A DNA stretch of 64,000 bases, taken from the NCBI RefSeq assembly GCF_001577835.2, contig NC_029526.1, positions 217,510-281,509 on the forward strand. The letters are read 5' to 3'. The position numbers were made by a program, and so were the translations under genes. This document shows positions 33,810 to 46,941 of this stretch, in pieces; the first letter of the stretch is position 1; every line of letters starts with the position of its first letter. This stretch comes from Coturnix japonica (lineage: Eukaryota; Chordata; Aves; Galliformes; Phasianidae). Below the pieces are notes generated by a model, which saw only the letters and a program-made list of their open reading frames with translations, ran no database searches and was not told the origin of the DNA.

Positions 33810-36474
33810 AGCCCAAAGGGTAGTGGCATTGCTGAGGTCTTTCTTGCTTTAGCTGATGTATAAGACTGCTGCCAGCATCTGGGAATGTAAAGCCTTGAAA
33901 ATCACTGCAGGTTTATGTGCTGAAGGGAGTGCCCTGGGCAGATTTTCTGTGCTTCCAGAAGCCAACATGGGGCTCTGATGTTCCTTATTTCTTTCTGTTT
34001 CCAGAAGTCAGTGTTACTTTCCTGTGAACCACTGAGAAAGGCTTTCAGCCTGACTTCCTTCAGAACTGAAATGTCACAGAGAAGCAGCCAGGCAAGTTAA
34101 CAAGTCCCAGGGGAAGGTGGGAAAAGGCAAAAAGCAAGGAAAGCATCTCAGAGAATTTTCTTGGGAAGCAAAGCCAGTATTTCTCAGATGTGGCCCAGGG
34201 CCATCACCCAGAGAGATGTAATATATTTTCTTATATTGACATTTATGCCTTCAGGCACGAAACTATGCAAAGACAAAGGAAAAGTCATGTTTAGATTGTT
34301 TTCTTTGTTTTTCAAATTAGGACCATCTGCGGCAAGTACACCTGTCCTACTCTACCCCAGAGTAGTTCTTCCCACATCTCACCTCATGAATGTTCCCCTT
34401 TACGTAGGGCAGTAATCATCTTCCATGGAGAACAAGATTGCTGCTGTAGAACAGACTTCAGGCACTGAACAAACAGTGTGAATAAGCACAAAATGACTTC
34501 CAGCTCTTTCAGGACCATGGCGAACAATAATATATTGACTGCCTCATGTCTAGCAGTTCCCATCAGCCTGGAGGAGTTTACATCTGTGAGAAGGAAAACA
34601 CAGTGCTGCAAGAAAAATATATAGCCTTAGAGTCAGCAAGTTACGTATAGGTAACTGATTGGAACTGCTGCTGTATGGTGCACTGCAGCATCAAATACCA
34701 GCCAGACCCTGCTGAGCAAGCCTCTCCAACCAGCTGGCTCCCAGTGCCTTTGCTCAACCTGTGCTTGGCCTGCTGAGTTCACCAGAGAGGGATGCTCACT
34801 TGTGCATCCTGAGTGTCAGGATTTACACAGAGCCTTTCCAATAACAGCAGTACTGTTGATGCGTTACACTTGGGCATCAGATCCTGTGCCTGGACCTACC
34901 TACTGTGCTTTTGAGGGCAGAATATTGCTTACAAGAGGAAGTACCCAAAATGGAGCAGAGCTTATACCTTTACCTATACCAAAGCACAGAGCAACAAGAC
35001 TCTAGCATGACACAGGTCCCATAAAAAACAACCAGCTTTTACATATTCCTTATTTTTTACTGTTAGGTTTTTACTTAGGCGTCTTTGTTAATTCTCTCCC
35101 TCTTTGAACTCTGTTCCTGGGAAGGAACAGGCAGGTCTTGGAAGTTATGTCAAACAGAGAGGGAAGAATGTTTTCCATGTCCTGTCCTCTCCCTTCCAGC
35201 AGTACCAGCTCTCTCCCCAAAAGAAAATTAGTATCTCTGCCAGGTTTCCTTTTGGGACCAGCACAGTGATGCTGCAGTGGGACTGTACCTCAGAGCACTT
35301 AGTTTTCCCTGTCTGGGGAACTCTGTTTGGCAGCAGCCCACCTGGACAATGGTATTTAAAAAAAAAACAGAAACTTGAAATTTACTGTAAGGGCAATGGT
35401 GTTGACTCTTTATTTTGCAACACATGACTTTTCAGAAAACATTATCCATGTAGTTAGTATTTCTAACTAAGTTCTCAGCCTATTCACGTGCTCAGTGTTC
35501 ATACAATTACAAAGTAGTGGCCTGTTGGTGTATAAAAGCTTTCATGTCATCTCTTAGTGCTCAAAATGAGAGAGATTCATTCTTCAGCATCAACTTCCAA
35601 GTACAAAAACTTTCTTAGCTGTTATTACACAGCACTAAGCATGAACGCTTTTATTTTTCCTTTCCTTTTTTCTTTTTTAAATGCAAACCTTGTGCATTTT
35701 ATTCCTCTGCTAGCACTTGGCCTGCGTGTTTCCTCTTACTCACAGCTTCCCTCCCAAAAGTGCCATTAAGTGCTGCAGCTTCTGGCTCCTTCTGTTCAGA
35801 AAGCAGCTATACCAGTAGTCGCATGTTATGTGCTGTGCACATTTGATTCTGGTCTCAAGCAGACTCCTTCCTGCTAAAAGAGCTGGGGTTTTTCTATATC
35901 ATTTGGCACAAACGTAGGTAGAGGCAATTTTCACTGATGCTTTACGGTGAAATAGACAAATTACAGGATGTGAGAACCAGGTGTCATTTGCATTGAATTG
36001 ACATGTGGTCAGGGCATGACTTTGGACTCGAGCCTGTTTTATCCAGAAGATTTTGTAGCTGTTTTGCACCAGCATGCCAGGACAAGGGGTCTGAAAGCAC
36101 ACAGGAAGGAGCACTTGCAAACAAAAAACATTAGCAGCGGCTTGTGGAAGGAATTAGAGTCTTTACCTCTGATAGCAACGTAGTGAGTGAAACCAGAGGA
36201 AAAGTTACATGCTGGAAAGCAGGCACTCAGCATTGGACACTGGCTTTCTTTCTGGGGCAAAGTTATTGCACACTGCTCCTACTCAGGTGCCAAGACATGC
36301 AGGTGACCCTCCCTTAGTACTACTCAGCTGACGTGTAGTGTGTGAGACAGGCTGAGGGCAGAGCTGCAGCTGAACTGGGCTACATCCCATGACAGCTCTT
36401 ACTAAAGTGCAGATACGCCTGAAGAAAATACTGCAGGGGGAAGCAATCAAACATGCGTGAAACCAGCACGTGAT

Positions 36475-36539
36475 ATTAAAAGTAAATGAAGATAGTGATC
36501 AATTCTATGTAAAAAATAAAATTATAGACTAAAAATAAA
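36475..36539 (+). terminator. TRADD: Cluster of candidate poly(A) signals for TRADD
   Basis: ATTAAA at 36475 and AATAAA at 36515 and 36534, about 2.7 kb after the TRADD stop. These are the first clear hexamers I found on this strand; whether TRADD transcripts reach them is unknown. Confidence 0.35.
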
Positions 36540-38127
36540 CAGCAGAAACCAGTCCAAAACATGTGCCCAGGGAGAGATCCAACAGGGCTTTTGTTGTGGT
36601 GCAGACTGTTTCTGTGGTTTTAGCAGTGTTTCAGATTCGAGGGAGGCTCCTTTCATTCTGCCAGAAAGAACAAAAACGCATCCAAAGGAGGATTTGAGTG
36701 AGTTGTTTTGGCACACCAGAGTTAGAGCTGGGCAGCAAAAGGGAGTGGAAGTCAAAGTGTGCAGACTTTCACATGAGGTTTGTCAGAAGGTAAACAGAGG
36801 GAACACTCAGGTGTAAAAACAGGCACCAAGGAAAGCATTGGACTGCCCTGCAGGACAGCCATGAATTTTAACATAATGCTGAAAAAGACTGTACATCATC
36901 CCAGCTGATTAATTAAAACAGGGCAGGGAAGGTGCTTTCCACCAACTTTAGTTCTCACAAACTGCAGCTGCCTATGGACGAGCTAATGCACAAAGGACAG
37001 GGTTTTGGTGTTGGTGTTGGAAGCGTTGGAAAATCACGAGCTAAATGGAAAAGAAAAAAATTAAATGCACTCCCAGTTTTTCACATCAAGTCAAATTAAA
37101 AACAAATGCTGAATGAGCCCTTGCAGCATCGCTTTCCAGGGCTCCACACACAGTTGCAGCAGCAGATACATGGATTATTTTTAATGCAGAATGGGATGCT
37201 CATATCTGAGCACTATGGGTTACAGGACTTCAGGTGAGCCTCCAACTAAAATGGTTTGCTGAAGTTTTGTAGGAAGTCTCAGTATTGTATCTGCTTCACA
37301 ACATGGGGGAAACGGCAGCAGAAAATAATGTCCTCTGCACTGCCATCAAGATCTGGACAACATTGAGGCTGAGGAAACCACCTGCTTGGGGAAGTCAGAG
37401 GTGCCTGGGGAGGAAGCTGCTCCGGCAAAAGGTCTTCTCATCATGTGAAGAAACTGTTCTTTTCCCTTCTTGGCATTCAGTGAACAATCTGCTTCAGCAC
37501 TGAGATGTCCTGCAGCCAGGGCCAGCTCTTCCTTTCCAGAGATACCTCAGAGCAGGAGCCTAATGTGGCACTCAAGGCACTGAGGGACCCCAAACTCACT
37601 TGTTTAGTCTGACTGAATCTTCATATGTACCTATGAACCTCTGGCATTGCACCTCTGAATCCAAGGCAGTACTGGAAATGGGAAGGAGAGGGTTTCTTCA
37701 GTCTGACCCACACACTGGGGCAGATGAGTGGTGTTGGTGAGGTGCTCTGTTTCCCAGGGCCTTGGCTGGCCATTTGGCTTTTGCACAGTAATGGGCCCAA
37801 CTGGTGAGGCAATTTTTATGGCCTGAAGTAAAAAAAATTACACCAAGAAATAAATTCTTCTCTGGATTTCACTGGGATTGCACTTTTAAAGGGGTTAAAA
37901 GTTTGAAGTTTGAAGGAGTTTGGCCAGAGATTTCTAATTGAAATCAGTTGAAGATCTGTGGTCAGGTCCCTTAGTCATCAGTGGAAAAATCCCTTGCTGA
38001 CCTTCTACTTCCAAATTTCCACAATATGCAGCATCAGATTGGGATCAGCATCTGCAGCTGTGGGCTGCAAAGCCACGCATACTCAGGTCTGGGACATTCA
38101 GTCTCTGTGGTACTCTCTTCTGTAGGG

Positions 38128-38167
38128 AAAAAAAAAAAAAAAAAACAACAACAACAACAACAACAAA
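38128..38167. repeat. A-run followed by (CAA)n microsatellite
   Basis: About 18 A followed by seven CAA-type units. Confidence 0.9.
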
Positions 38168-39299
38168 ACACATTGGTCTTCTCTTTTATAAATAAACATA
38201 TACTTTTGACAAAAAAAGCCTGAGAGACTTCCATTTTAAACACTTCACATGGCAGTGAGAAGAAAGGGGTTCTGAAGGTCTGGCCTCGCCAGCTCCCACC
38301 AGCTGTCACAGGAGCATCCTTCAGCTGAACCTTCTGGATGCAGAATAGAGTCCTGCCCCAAGGCTGGCGCCCACCTGAAAGTTCATGGCTCCAATTGCAA
38401 GTCAAAACCCAGCAAAGCCAGCATGGCTTCTTCAGTGTCCAGCAACTCAAAGTGCCATTTGGCAGTGCTCCCTGTGTTGCCTCCAGTACTGCTACATCTG
38501 TGGGGCTGCCCTGCACCCACAGCACCACTGCTGCCCCAGAGGGCCCCACTCATGGTGAGTGTTTTCAGGGGCACCATCCCGCTGTGGGGGAGCTGCTGGG
38601 TTTGGACTTCCCATCCTTTGCAGTGGGTTTGCACAGGAAGTCATGGCCTGACCTGACAGCTGCACTCATGGAAATTCCTTTAGCCATGAACTCGAGCAGA
38701 GCAGTATTTCACTCTGACACACTGAAACCTCAGACAGTACTTTAAATCCTGAGATTGGCCCTTCATTTACCACAGTGCCGTATTCCCAGCAGCACAGCTT
38801 GTCTTCCCCAGAGATATGATGATGGGCAAGGCTCTGCCCAACGGCAGGCAGAAAGATGCTGCATACACAGCACCAATGATCGAATTATCGACCCTATATT
38901 GTTACACAGAGTGACACAGCTCTGAGCAAAGGACACCGGTCTGTTCCTCACCTCTGTGACTGTCACTCAGGGGAGGAAGGTAGGAAGCCTGGGGCTGCTG
39001 CTGTAGAGGAGAAAGAGGGACATACCTTCAGCCACACAGGGATTTTTTAAAACAACCGAATAGGTCCAGGCCATGGTTTTATGACCAGCTTGGCACTAAC
39101 AAAAAGCTGCTGTACTACAGAGGTCCCACTGGGCACTCTCCAGCCTTGGGAAGTCAAATGGGTCAGCGCATCCACAGGAACCAAGAGACAGAAACGGCTG
39201 ATGGGTGGGTGGTGAATGGTAACAGCCATTCAGACTCAACTCCGGTTAAAACCTTTTTGTATCAAAGTAATTCAAATTAAGACACTTAAAATAACAGCC

Positions 39300-39550
39300 A
39301 GAAGGGGATGTTAGTTTGGCGTTCAGGGAAGTTTGGTGTGGTTGGATTATTAGGAAAAAATTCTGCTCTGAAAGAGCAGCAATGCAGTGACACAGCTGCA
39401 CAGGGAGGGGGGGAGTCACTGTCCCACAAGGCGTCCCAGAGCCGTGGGGATGTGGCACTGAGGGACGTGGGCAGTGGGTGGTGGGTGGATGGCTGGACTC
39501 AGTGATCTTAGAGGTCTCCCAGCCCTAATGACTCCACGATTCCATGATCC
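39300..39550 (+). mobile_element. CR1 LINE 3' fragment
   Basis: Contains TTAGGAAAAAATTCTGCTCT, GAAAGAGCAGCAATGCAGTG and a CR1-type terminus with GGCTGGACTCAGTGATCTTA, ending ACTCCACGATTCCATGA. 5'-truncated. Confidence 0.88.
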
Positions 39551-39692
39551 ACCTTCAGCCTCTGCTCAGCTTTTCATCTCCTCCCATCACTTCCCTGGTA
39601 GAATAAAGGAACAAACCCCAGGTTGAGTTTCCTTTTTGGACTGAGCCCTACCTCAGTGTCTACAACCTTTGCAGAGGTAAATAATCATAATG

Positions 39693-39826
39693 GGATTTAA
39701 AAAAAATTAAAAAGAAAAAAAAAAAGAAAAAAAAAAAGCCAAACTATTGGGAGGAAAGAAAAAATCCTATTAAAAATGGTTATGGTTCAATTAAAAAAAA
39801 AAATCATCATCATCATCATTTTTTAT
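39693..39826. repeat. A-rich low-complexity tract with (ATC)n
   Basis: Long interrupted A runs, then five ATC units near 39803-39818. Confidence 0.85.
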
Positions 39827-41285
39827 TTCTGGTTGTTTTAGCCAGAAAAAGAGCAGAGCCCAGGGGACCCCATCCTGTCCCTGCGCTCTGTGCTGCAGGA
39901 CAGCTGCGCGCACGGCCGCCAGTCACGTGCTGGTATTGGGTCTGCAGCCAGCTCCTTCCCCTGGTGCAGCCGCTCCTTCCACCCCACCAAGCACGGACAG
40001 ACGGTGCCCATCGTGGGGAACCGCTGTGAGCTGAGCCCCCCAGCACCACGCAGACATGAGGGGAGCATGGGGGGCTGCAGTGTGAGTGCAGCTTGGGGCG
40101 CAGGGGCAGAGCCCCGCTTGGCTCGGCCAGGATTTCCTTGGTTTTGCTGAAAGGCTGAAGAATGTCTCCCACTAACTACATCCAGATGTGCCTGCCTGGC
40201 AGCCCACTGCCGGGACAGCACCGAGGGGATGCAGGATCCGCGCTATCAAATGGGATGTAAGTAGACATTGCGTGCGTTCCATCGGGGCAGAGCCACACCG
40301 CCAGCAGTGGGAGTTCTCTCATTTCCTCTTTGCTGCCTTCCCCTCTGCCAGCTCTTCCCTCTGCACAGTGGCTTCTGAGATGTGTCTGCATGTAGAACCC
40401 CAAACTTACCACTGCAGCCTCCAAACGAGCAGCCCTCACCCCGCGTGGGCTGTGCTTTGCTTTCCATAGGGCACTCTGTGTGTGTCCTTGGTTGCTGTCA
40501 CAGCAGAAAGTTTGGGGCTTCTTTTAGAGAATGGCTGCTGGGTCTTCTCCATGGCCACAGCACAGTGCAAGGGAAAACTGCTTCTCTCCTGCGAGAGGAC
40601 AGGAATCTCATGGGCTCTCATGGCTGCGTGCTCAGAGCAGAACGTGGGAAACTGGAAGAGAAAGAGACGAGCGAGACAGGAAGTTGCTGAGCGCAGCTTG
40701 CAGGAATTTTTGGATGCTTGTGTCGTCCTGTCAGCCCGTCAGTGGAGCTGCCTCTCAGTCATATCCAGGTGTGACGGGACAGCCACACCACCAGGTAACT
40801 GCCCTGTCCTGACGCCCTGCCAGGCCAGGCCAGGCTGCAGGAGGCTGTCATACAACAGGAGGAGCCAGCTGGGAGCCGATGGAGCCCCACATTGCAGCAC
40901 TAAGGCGACCTGGGAGAGAAATAGGGGCTCCTGCCCCATAGCATGGGGCTGCTGTCTGCTCACGGGCAGAGCCTTTGGCACTGGGTGGCCCCACTTGGCT
41001 CCCAACCCCTGGGAAAGCTCTGCTGAGACATCCAGCTAATTAAACCCTACAGCCTGCTCTGACTTTGTTTTGGGAGTTCAGAATGGCTTTTTTTCTGGTT
41101 AGGCGGCACAGTGACTGTTTTTCTTACTTGCTTTTTGTAGGGCTTTGTGCTTAGCAATGTGCCAAAGGGCGTCTGTTTGTTTCAGCCTGCCCCGTCTGAT
41201 GGGCAAGAGGCTTAGATCCCTCAGCACCGCTATTAATTCTAGAGCTGCAAATGGGACCTCTTCACAGATATCCCATAGCGCATGC

Positions 41286-41373
41286 ATGCACACACACACA
41301 CAATACACACACAACACACATACACACACACACACAGCATCTGCTATGATTACTTTTTTTTTTTTTTTTTTTT
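41286..41373. repeat. (CA)n microsatellite and 20-nt T run
   Basis: An interrupted CA/ACA repeat to about 41337, then T20 at 41354-41373. Confidence 0.92.
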
Positions 41374-44300
41374 ACTTTCTTTGCACCAAACCAAATCAAA
41401 GAAACAAGAACAAAACAGAAGTCTTGCCAGAACTAGAGCTCGTTACATGACAGCCAAACAGCAAAGAAAGAGGGCTGCTTCTCCTGGTCAAACACACAGA
41501 ACTGTTCTTTTCCCTTTTAAAGGCTGTAAAACCAGCCCAAATCACTAAACGTGTGGTTTTGTTCATGCTTTCATGCACTGGGTGCTGATGTTTTCCTGCA
41601 GCACCCAACAGAGCCAGATACCATGGGATGCAAAATGCAGTCTTGCATGAGATTTGCAGTGAGACCAATCTGCTGTGTTTCAAAGCAACAGGAGGTGGAA
41701 GGAGCATGGGATGCTCCCAGCGTCCCCATGAGCTTCCAGAAGCCAGCGTGGCTGTGAGCAGGAGGGGAAGGTCTGCAGGAAAGGCAGCATCACCTGGGAG
41801 CAGCGCTGTGAATGGGAGCTCTGTTCCTCTGCCCAGCGTGGAGTGAGAGCCTGCTGCTCCCAGAGCTGGGCCAAGGGGAGGGCAGTGTGGGGGGAGCAGC
41901 TGAAAGAATAGTAAATCTAATAACCTGCTGTGTCAAGTGAGCTGCTGGTGAAGGCAGCCCGGAAACTGGAGAAATGTTGGAGAGCAGATTTCTATTGGGG
42001 GTCCCAGAGGACTCCAGCGCTTGCAAGAGCTGATGTACAGGACATGGTCACAGGGACACGTGGTTTACCAGCACAAGAGCTGGCCAGTGTGACCTTGGCA
42101 GATGAGGCAGGACTGAGGAACCAAGAAGCTCTGCCTCTTCCCACAGGTTTTGTTGAGAGGTTCTCCAGGGGCTGAGGTTCCACAATGGAACAGCAGCACT
42201 GGGCTGAGAGCAGTGCCACCATAAGCGAGGGGTGAGTGGTGTTGTGTGGCTTTAACACGGGCAGATGTGGAACAGGAATGGTTCCACTGCCACATCAGGC
42301 AGAGCTGACAGAGGAGATGGAGCAGAGCAGCACAGAGGGTCTTACAGCTCTCCTCCTGCTGGAGGCACACGTCAGTCCCAGCTGTGGGTTTGCTCACGAT
42401 GGACATCATGGAGTTGCTGTCAGGTTCCTTGAACAGAATTGCTGCTGCGTTCTCTGGTCTTCTGTTACACACAACAAAAGCTGCTGGTAAAGAGCTGGGA
42501 CGGAGACAATGCTGCAGACCAGAGCCCAACACTGGGTGCTGTTCCCATCAAACAGGTTCAAGCAACACAAAACAGCCCAAACCTCAAGTGCTGCCTCAAA
42601 ACACCCCCAGATTTTCCAGGTTCCTCTGAGGACTGCAGAAACTCAGACAGCCCACAACACTTGTACAGGGAAGCAGGTAGGACATCTCCACCAGCAGCCC
42701 AGCTTCTCTCTTGCACAACCCAAACCCTCCAGCAGAGAGGGAGAAGACCTGGGTGGAAACATTTTCTGGGCAGCGTGCTCTGGGGTTGACCACCTTTATG
42801 CTTCTGGACCCTCCTTCTCCACGTAGCACATCTGCAGTTTGCTTTGCTATCACAGCTGCTTTTCCCGAGGCTGAGCAGGCTGAGTCACCGGTCTCCCAGC
42901 ACAAAGAAGTGTTCCAGAATCACCACCACTGTGACTGAGAGCCAGGAACGGTATCCAAAGGCTTTTCCCCACGTGTGAGCAGAAGTGCCAAGTAACGGAG
43001 ATGTGGCAGCGCTGCAAGAGACGAACATTTCCAGGATGAGCCCAAGGCTTCACATCATTCACGCAAGAACGAAGGGTGAGCAGGTTTTATTTTTAAATCA
43101 TCTTTTTTTTTTTTCTATTGCAGCCTCCCTTGGCTACCTGTCAGAATCTTTCAAACATCCAAAAAGCAGGAGCTGGTTCCTCCAGCTCTCCCCACTGCCC
43201 CACCAGCTGCACAGCCCCAGCCCTACTGTCCTGCATCCCCACATCTCCAGCCCCACCCTGCCAGGACCCTCCTGATCTGCGCTCTCTGCTCACCCAGGCT
43301 GCAGTATCAGGACACGCTCTATTGTTTGGCATCACACATCTCCTGCTCACTTTGAAAGCCCTGAAATTGTTATTATTGTTTATTTTTGCTCCCAGTGCCA
43401 AGGAGGATGAATAACCCTTTTGGCTTTGGGACATGACAGTCTCTGCCACAGACATCAGCTGCTCTGAATTTAGGGACCGGACAGAGCTGACACCTGTGTA
43501 ATGATTGAGGGCATTTCTCTCAAAAGAAGGAAATAAATAACTATCACTGACCGGGAAACCCACCTAACTCAATCAAGGGATTGCTTTGAAGGCTGGTGGC
43601 TCTTCTTGAAGACTGGACGTCTACATTCAGCATCGAACTGCTTCAGTTCAGCACAAAAATCGCTGTTTCGGATTCTTTTCTTTCAATAAATGAAAACACA
43701 GAAGAAAATCTGGGCTATCAGCCCAGGCTTGAAACAATTCAGGGTTTTTATTGGCTTCTATTGTGGGCCCTTTTTGCCAGATTCAGAGATGCTGGCAGGA
43801 TAAATCTGTAAGTCATGGAAATCATGAGTCCAATTATTTCATTCCAAACTGTAGCTGATAAAATTAAACACGGGAAAGAGCCAGGACTTTTATCCAGTTC
43901 CCTAATTGCCATCTGGATCCTGACCGCTGAAATAAGATAAAACTTTTGTATAGAAAGAGAGAAAAAATTGCTGTCAAGGTAAGGAAAGAGGTGAGTGGAG
44001 AAATCCAACTGGTCAGGATCCATCCTGCCTGAAGCTGCGCATCTCTTGCTCAGTCTGGAGTGCCGTGATGGCACACCCTGCTGAGCACAGGTCATGCTAG
44101 TTTGGGAGAGCTGAGAGAAAATGGTTTTAAATCTACATGGGACACAAAGAGCCTTAGTAGGGCATAAGCAAGACACTTCTGAAAGTAACGCTGGGAGAAG
44201 AGCGGGGGCAATGCAGGGGTCAGTGAGTACATCAGAGCTGCACTTGGAGGAAAGATAACTGGTGCCATAGGATGACAAACTGCTCTTCACTTCAAGAGTA

Positions 44301-45635
44301 ACCTGATAATGGGGTTAAGCAGCAATGAAAACATGCTCAAATTAAGAGGTCCAAGAAACCTGCATCTAACAGCTGTAATGGAAGTAGTCAAGAAATCAAC
44401 TTGCCTTTTTTACATTGACTAGATCCCTGGGAGTAGTGCTGTGCCACTGTTTCATGCTTCATAATTATAGGCTTGTCGATCTCATTTTGAGCTTCAAGAA
44501 GGTCATCTTATGGCCAACCCAAAATTCACAGTTAGCAAACCATCAGCATGTGATACAACCCATGACAGAGAGAAAGGACTTGCTGAGAAAGGATGTCGCT
44601 GAGCTAAAGGGGATCCTGGCTGAGGCCAGAATCTGGCCAAGCAGCAGTGCTCCCGCAAAACGCTCCCTCAAACACGCCAGCTGAACTTCAGCTAATTCAA
44701 AGATAACAGAAAACTGTAATACCTTCAAAGGTATCTTTTGTTAACACAGCACAGGCAAGGTAAGTAAGTCACGTATGTATGAGGCTACCAACAGCTCTTC
44801 CCCTGAGACAGATTTGCCTCCTGCTTTATGCCTTCTTCTAACTCCCTTTTTTTCCTTGCAGCTGAAGGACTGATCAAATGAGACAGAAGATCTCTGGGAA
44901 GAGTGTAAGTGGGGAATCAAATCTTGCACAGCACAGGACAGCTTCACCTCTCATGTGCAAACGAAGCATTCCTAATGCCAGTCTCTGCTGAGATGCTTTG
45001 CACTGGGATTTATTTGCACACTTCTTACTTACTGGTTAGGAGCAAGTTGGCAGAGGCAACATGGCCCTTCCACCCTTAGTAATAGAAGATATTCAGAATA
45101 GTTTAATATTTTATAAAGATTACTGGCAGTAAAAAGGCCCCGTGTGCATTCAAGAGCGTGTCTAGTGCATTTATTCTGAAGGCACAAGTTATAGCTGGTT
45201 CAGAAGAGCTCACTTTGCATTCAGGGAGGAACTCCAGCAATGGCCCAACCAGACACGCCACCACAGAACATCTGCCCATCAGCCAAGGGACCACAGCAGA
45301 AGAAATGAAAGACTTCTGGAAGCATGGTGTCGTCCATTATTCACCACCTTCCTCCCTAAGCAGAGAAGTCTCTGAAATGGAATAAAGCACTCAGCAGAGA
45401 GGGAGGGGGGAGGAAGGGTTGGTTTCATGCTGTATTTCAGGGTGTTGGATGACTTCTCAGTGTCTGAACACCTACCCAAGTCACAGACCCACAGCACCAA
45501 GACCTGTGTTAGGTTTGTGATCTGTGTGTCTTTCCGTGAGTTCCTCAACGTGTCCTGGCGTTTGCATAAGTAAAATGAACTTGCAGGCTGTTTTTGTAAG
45601 TTCTCATTGCTGACGTGCCACACATTTCTTTACAG

Positions 45636-45699
45636 ATGGACGAGTGTGCCAGACAGCTCAGCCACAGCTTTTAGCAGCCCCAGGAAGACCGCAGGGACA
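45636..45699 (+). other. B3GNT9: B3GNT9 5' UTR segment with an upstream ORF
   Basis: A good acceptor, ttctttacag, ends at 45635, so a 5' UTR exon likely begins at 45636. The first three bases are ATG, opening a 12-codon frame that ends in TAG at 45672-45674, out of frame with the main start. If spliced this way, the mRNA carries a short uORF. Confidence 0.55.
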
Positions 45700-46941
45700 A
45701 TGAGAGTTCATCTCAAGGGGGATGCGATCTGTACCCTTTTTCTGGTGGTAGCACTTTGCTCTGTGCTCTACACCCAGTTTGAGTATTTAGCCCCCAAAGG
45801 GAACAAGGAGCCGAAGAAGCCTTCAGTAACACAGAGAATATTCTCTGACCCCAGAGCACCTGGGAGACCCACACTGACTGAGGCAACAGTACCCAGACCC
45901 CGAGTAATTCCTATCACTAGACAAACAGAAGTGGCTAATGGCAGGGTCCACACTGCAACTCCAGCCCTGTCAACTGATTCTGCCTTCAATTTCAAGCGTT
46001 ACCTCCTCAACAAGGACAACAGGAACTTCAACCTCCTCATTAACCAGCCCAAGAAATGCAGGAGAATACCTGGAGGTCCCTTTCTGCTCATTGCCATCAA
46101 ATCAGTAGTTGAAGACTTTGACAGGCGGGAGATTGTCCGGAAAACCTGGGGCAGGGAGGGTCTGGTGAATGGGCAGCAGATTCAGAGAGTGTTTCTCCTG
46201 GGGACACCAAAGAACACGACATCACTGGCAACGTGGGAGACCCTGATGCACCAGGAGAGTCAGGCTTACCGGGACATTTTACTCTGGGACTTCATGGACA
46301 CTTTCTTCAACCTGACTCTGAAGGAGATCCACTTTCTGAACTGGGCTGCTGAATTCTGCCACAATGTGAAATTCATTTTTAAAGGCGATGCTGATGTTTT
46401 TGTCAACATCGAGAACATTGTTGACTTCCTGGAGAGACATGACCCCACCGAGGACCTCTTTGTTGGGGACATCATCTACAATGCCCGTCCCATCCGCATC
46501 CGGAAGAGTAAATACTACATCCCAGAGACCATGTATGGCCTCAGCATCTACCCAGCCTACGCAGGAGGAGGAGGTTTCTTGTTGTCCAGCTGCACTATGA
46601 AGAAGCTGTCCAGGGCTTGTGGAGAGGTAGAACTCTTCCCCATCGATGATGTTTTTCTGGGCATGTGCTTACAGAGAATCAGCCTCAAACCCATTTTGCA
46701 TGAAGGATTCAAGACCTTTGGTATTGTCAAGCCTTCTGCAGCCCCGCACCTACAGACATTTGACCCCTGTTTTTACAAGGACCTGATGGTGGTTCACAGC
46801 CTGAAAGTTGCTGAGATCTGGCTCATGTGGAACCTGCTCCATAGCCCAAAGCTTTCCTGTACCCAGAAGAGGCAAGTGAAGAAGCCTTTCCAGTGGAAAA
46901 GGAAAGCACAAATTGCAATGCAGGTGTCACCCCTCAGTTAA
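45700..46941 (+). CDS. B3GNT9: Beta-1,3-N-acetylglucosaminyltransferase-like protein 9
   Basis: Golgi type II membrane glycosyltransferase of family GT31; 413 aa in one coding exon (human about 402). The start is the first in-frame ATG, with A at -3. A signal anchor lies at about 9-27 (AICTLFLVVALCSVLYTQF). Family motifs are RREIVRKTWG (142-151), RVFLLG (163-168), LLWDFMDTFFNLTLKEI (194-210), FKGDADVFVN (227-236), YPAYAGGGGF (284-293) and DDVFLGMCL (316-324). The metal-binding DxD is D-A-D at 230-232, as I recall for human B3GNT9. Potential N-glycosylation sites are N172 and N204. C118-C125-region ...LLINQPKKC and FDPCFY also match the human protein. The exact acceptor sugar of this member is poorly defined. 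Confidence 0.96.
   Translation: MRVHLKGDAICTLFLVVALCSVLYTQFEYLAPKGNKEPKKPSVTQRIFSDPRAPGRPTLTEATVPRPRVIPITRQTEVANGRVHTATPALSTDSAFNFKRYLLNKDNRNFNLLINQPKKCRRIPGGPFLLIAIKSVVEDFDRREIVRKTWGREGLVNGQQIQRVFLLGTPKNTTSLATWETLMHQESQAYRDILLWDFMDTFFNLTLKEIHFLNWAAEFCHNVKFIFKGDADVFVNIENIVDFLERHDPTEDLFVGDIIYNARPIRIRKSKYYIPETMYGLSIYPAYAGGGGFLLSSCTMKKLSRACGEVELFPIDDVFLGMCLQRISLKPILHEGFKTFGIVKPSAAPHLQTFDPCFYKDLMVVHSLKVAEIWLMWNLLHSPKLSCTQKRQVKKPFQWKRKAQIAMQVSPLS

Larger units (their letters stand above)
33810..45635. other. Gene-free interval between TRADD and B3GNT9
   Basis: About 12 kb expected to include the TRADD 3' UTR and the B3GNT9 promoter and any 5' UTR exon. No conserved coding exon was recognised on either strand. 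It holds a CR1 fragment at 39300-39550 and several simple repeats. Confidence 0.5.

Noticed and set aside
38034-38549. 171-codon minus-strand open frame
   Set aside because: It runs through the A/CAA microsatellite, giving poly-C and poly-F, and lacks any family similarity.
43748-44290. 180-codon minus-strand open frame
   Set aside because: No recognisable domain, no splice or neighbour support, and low-complexity composition; more likely a chance frame.
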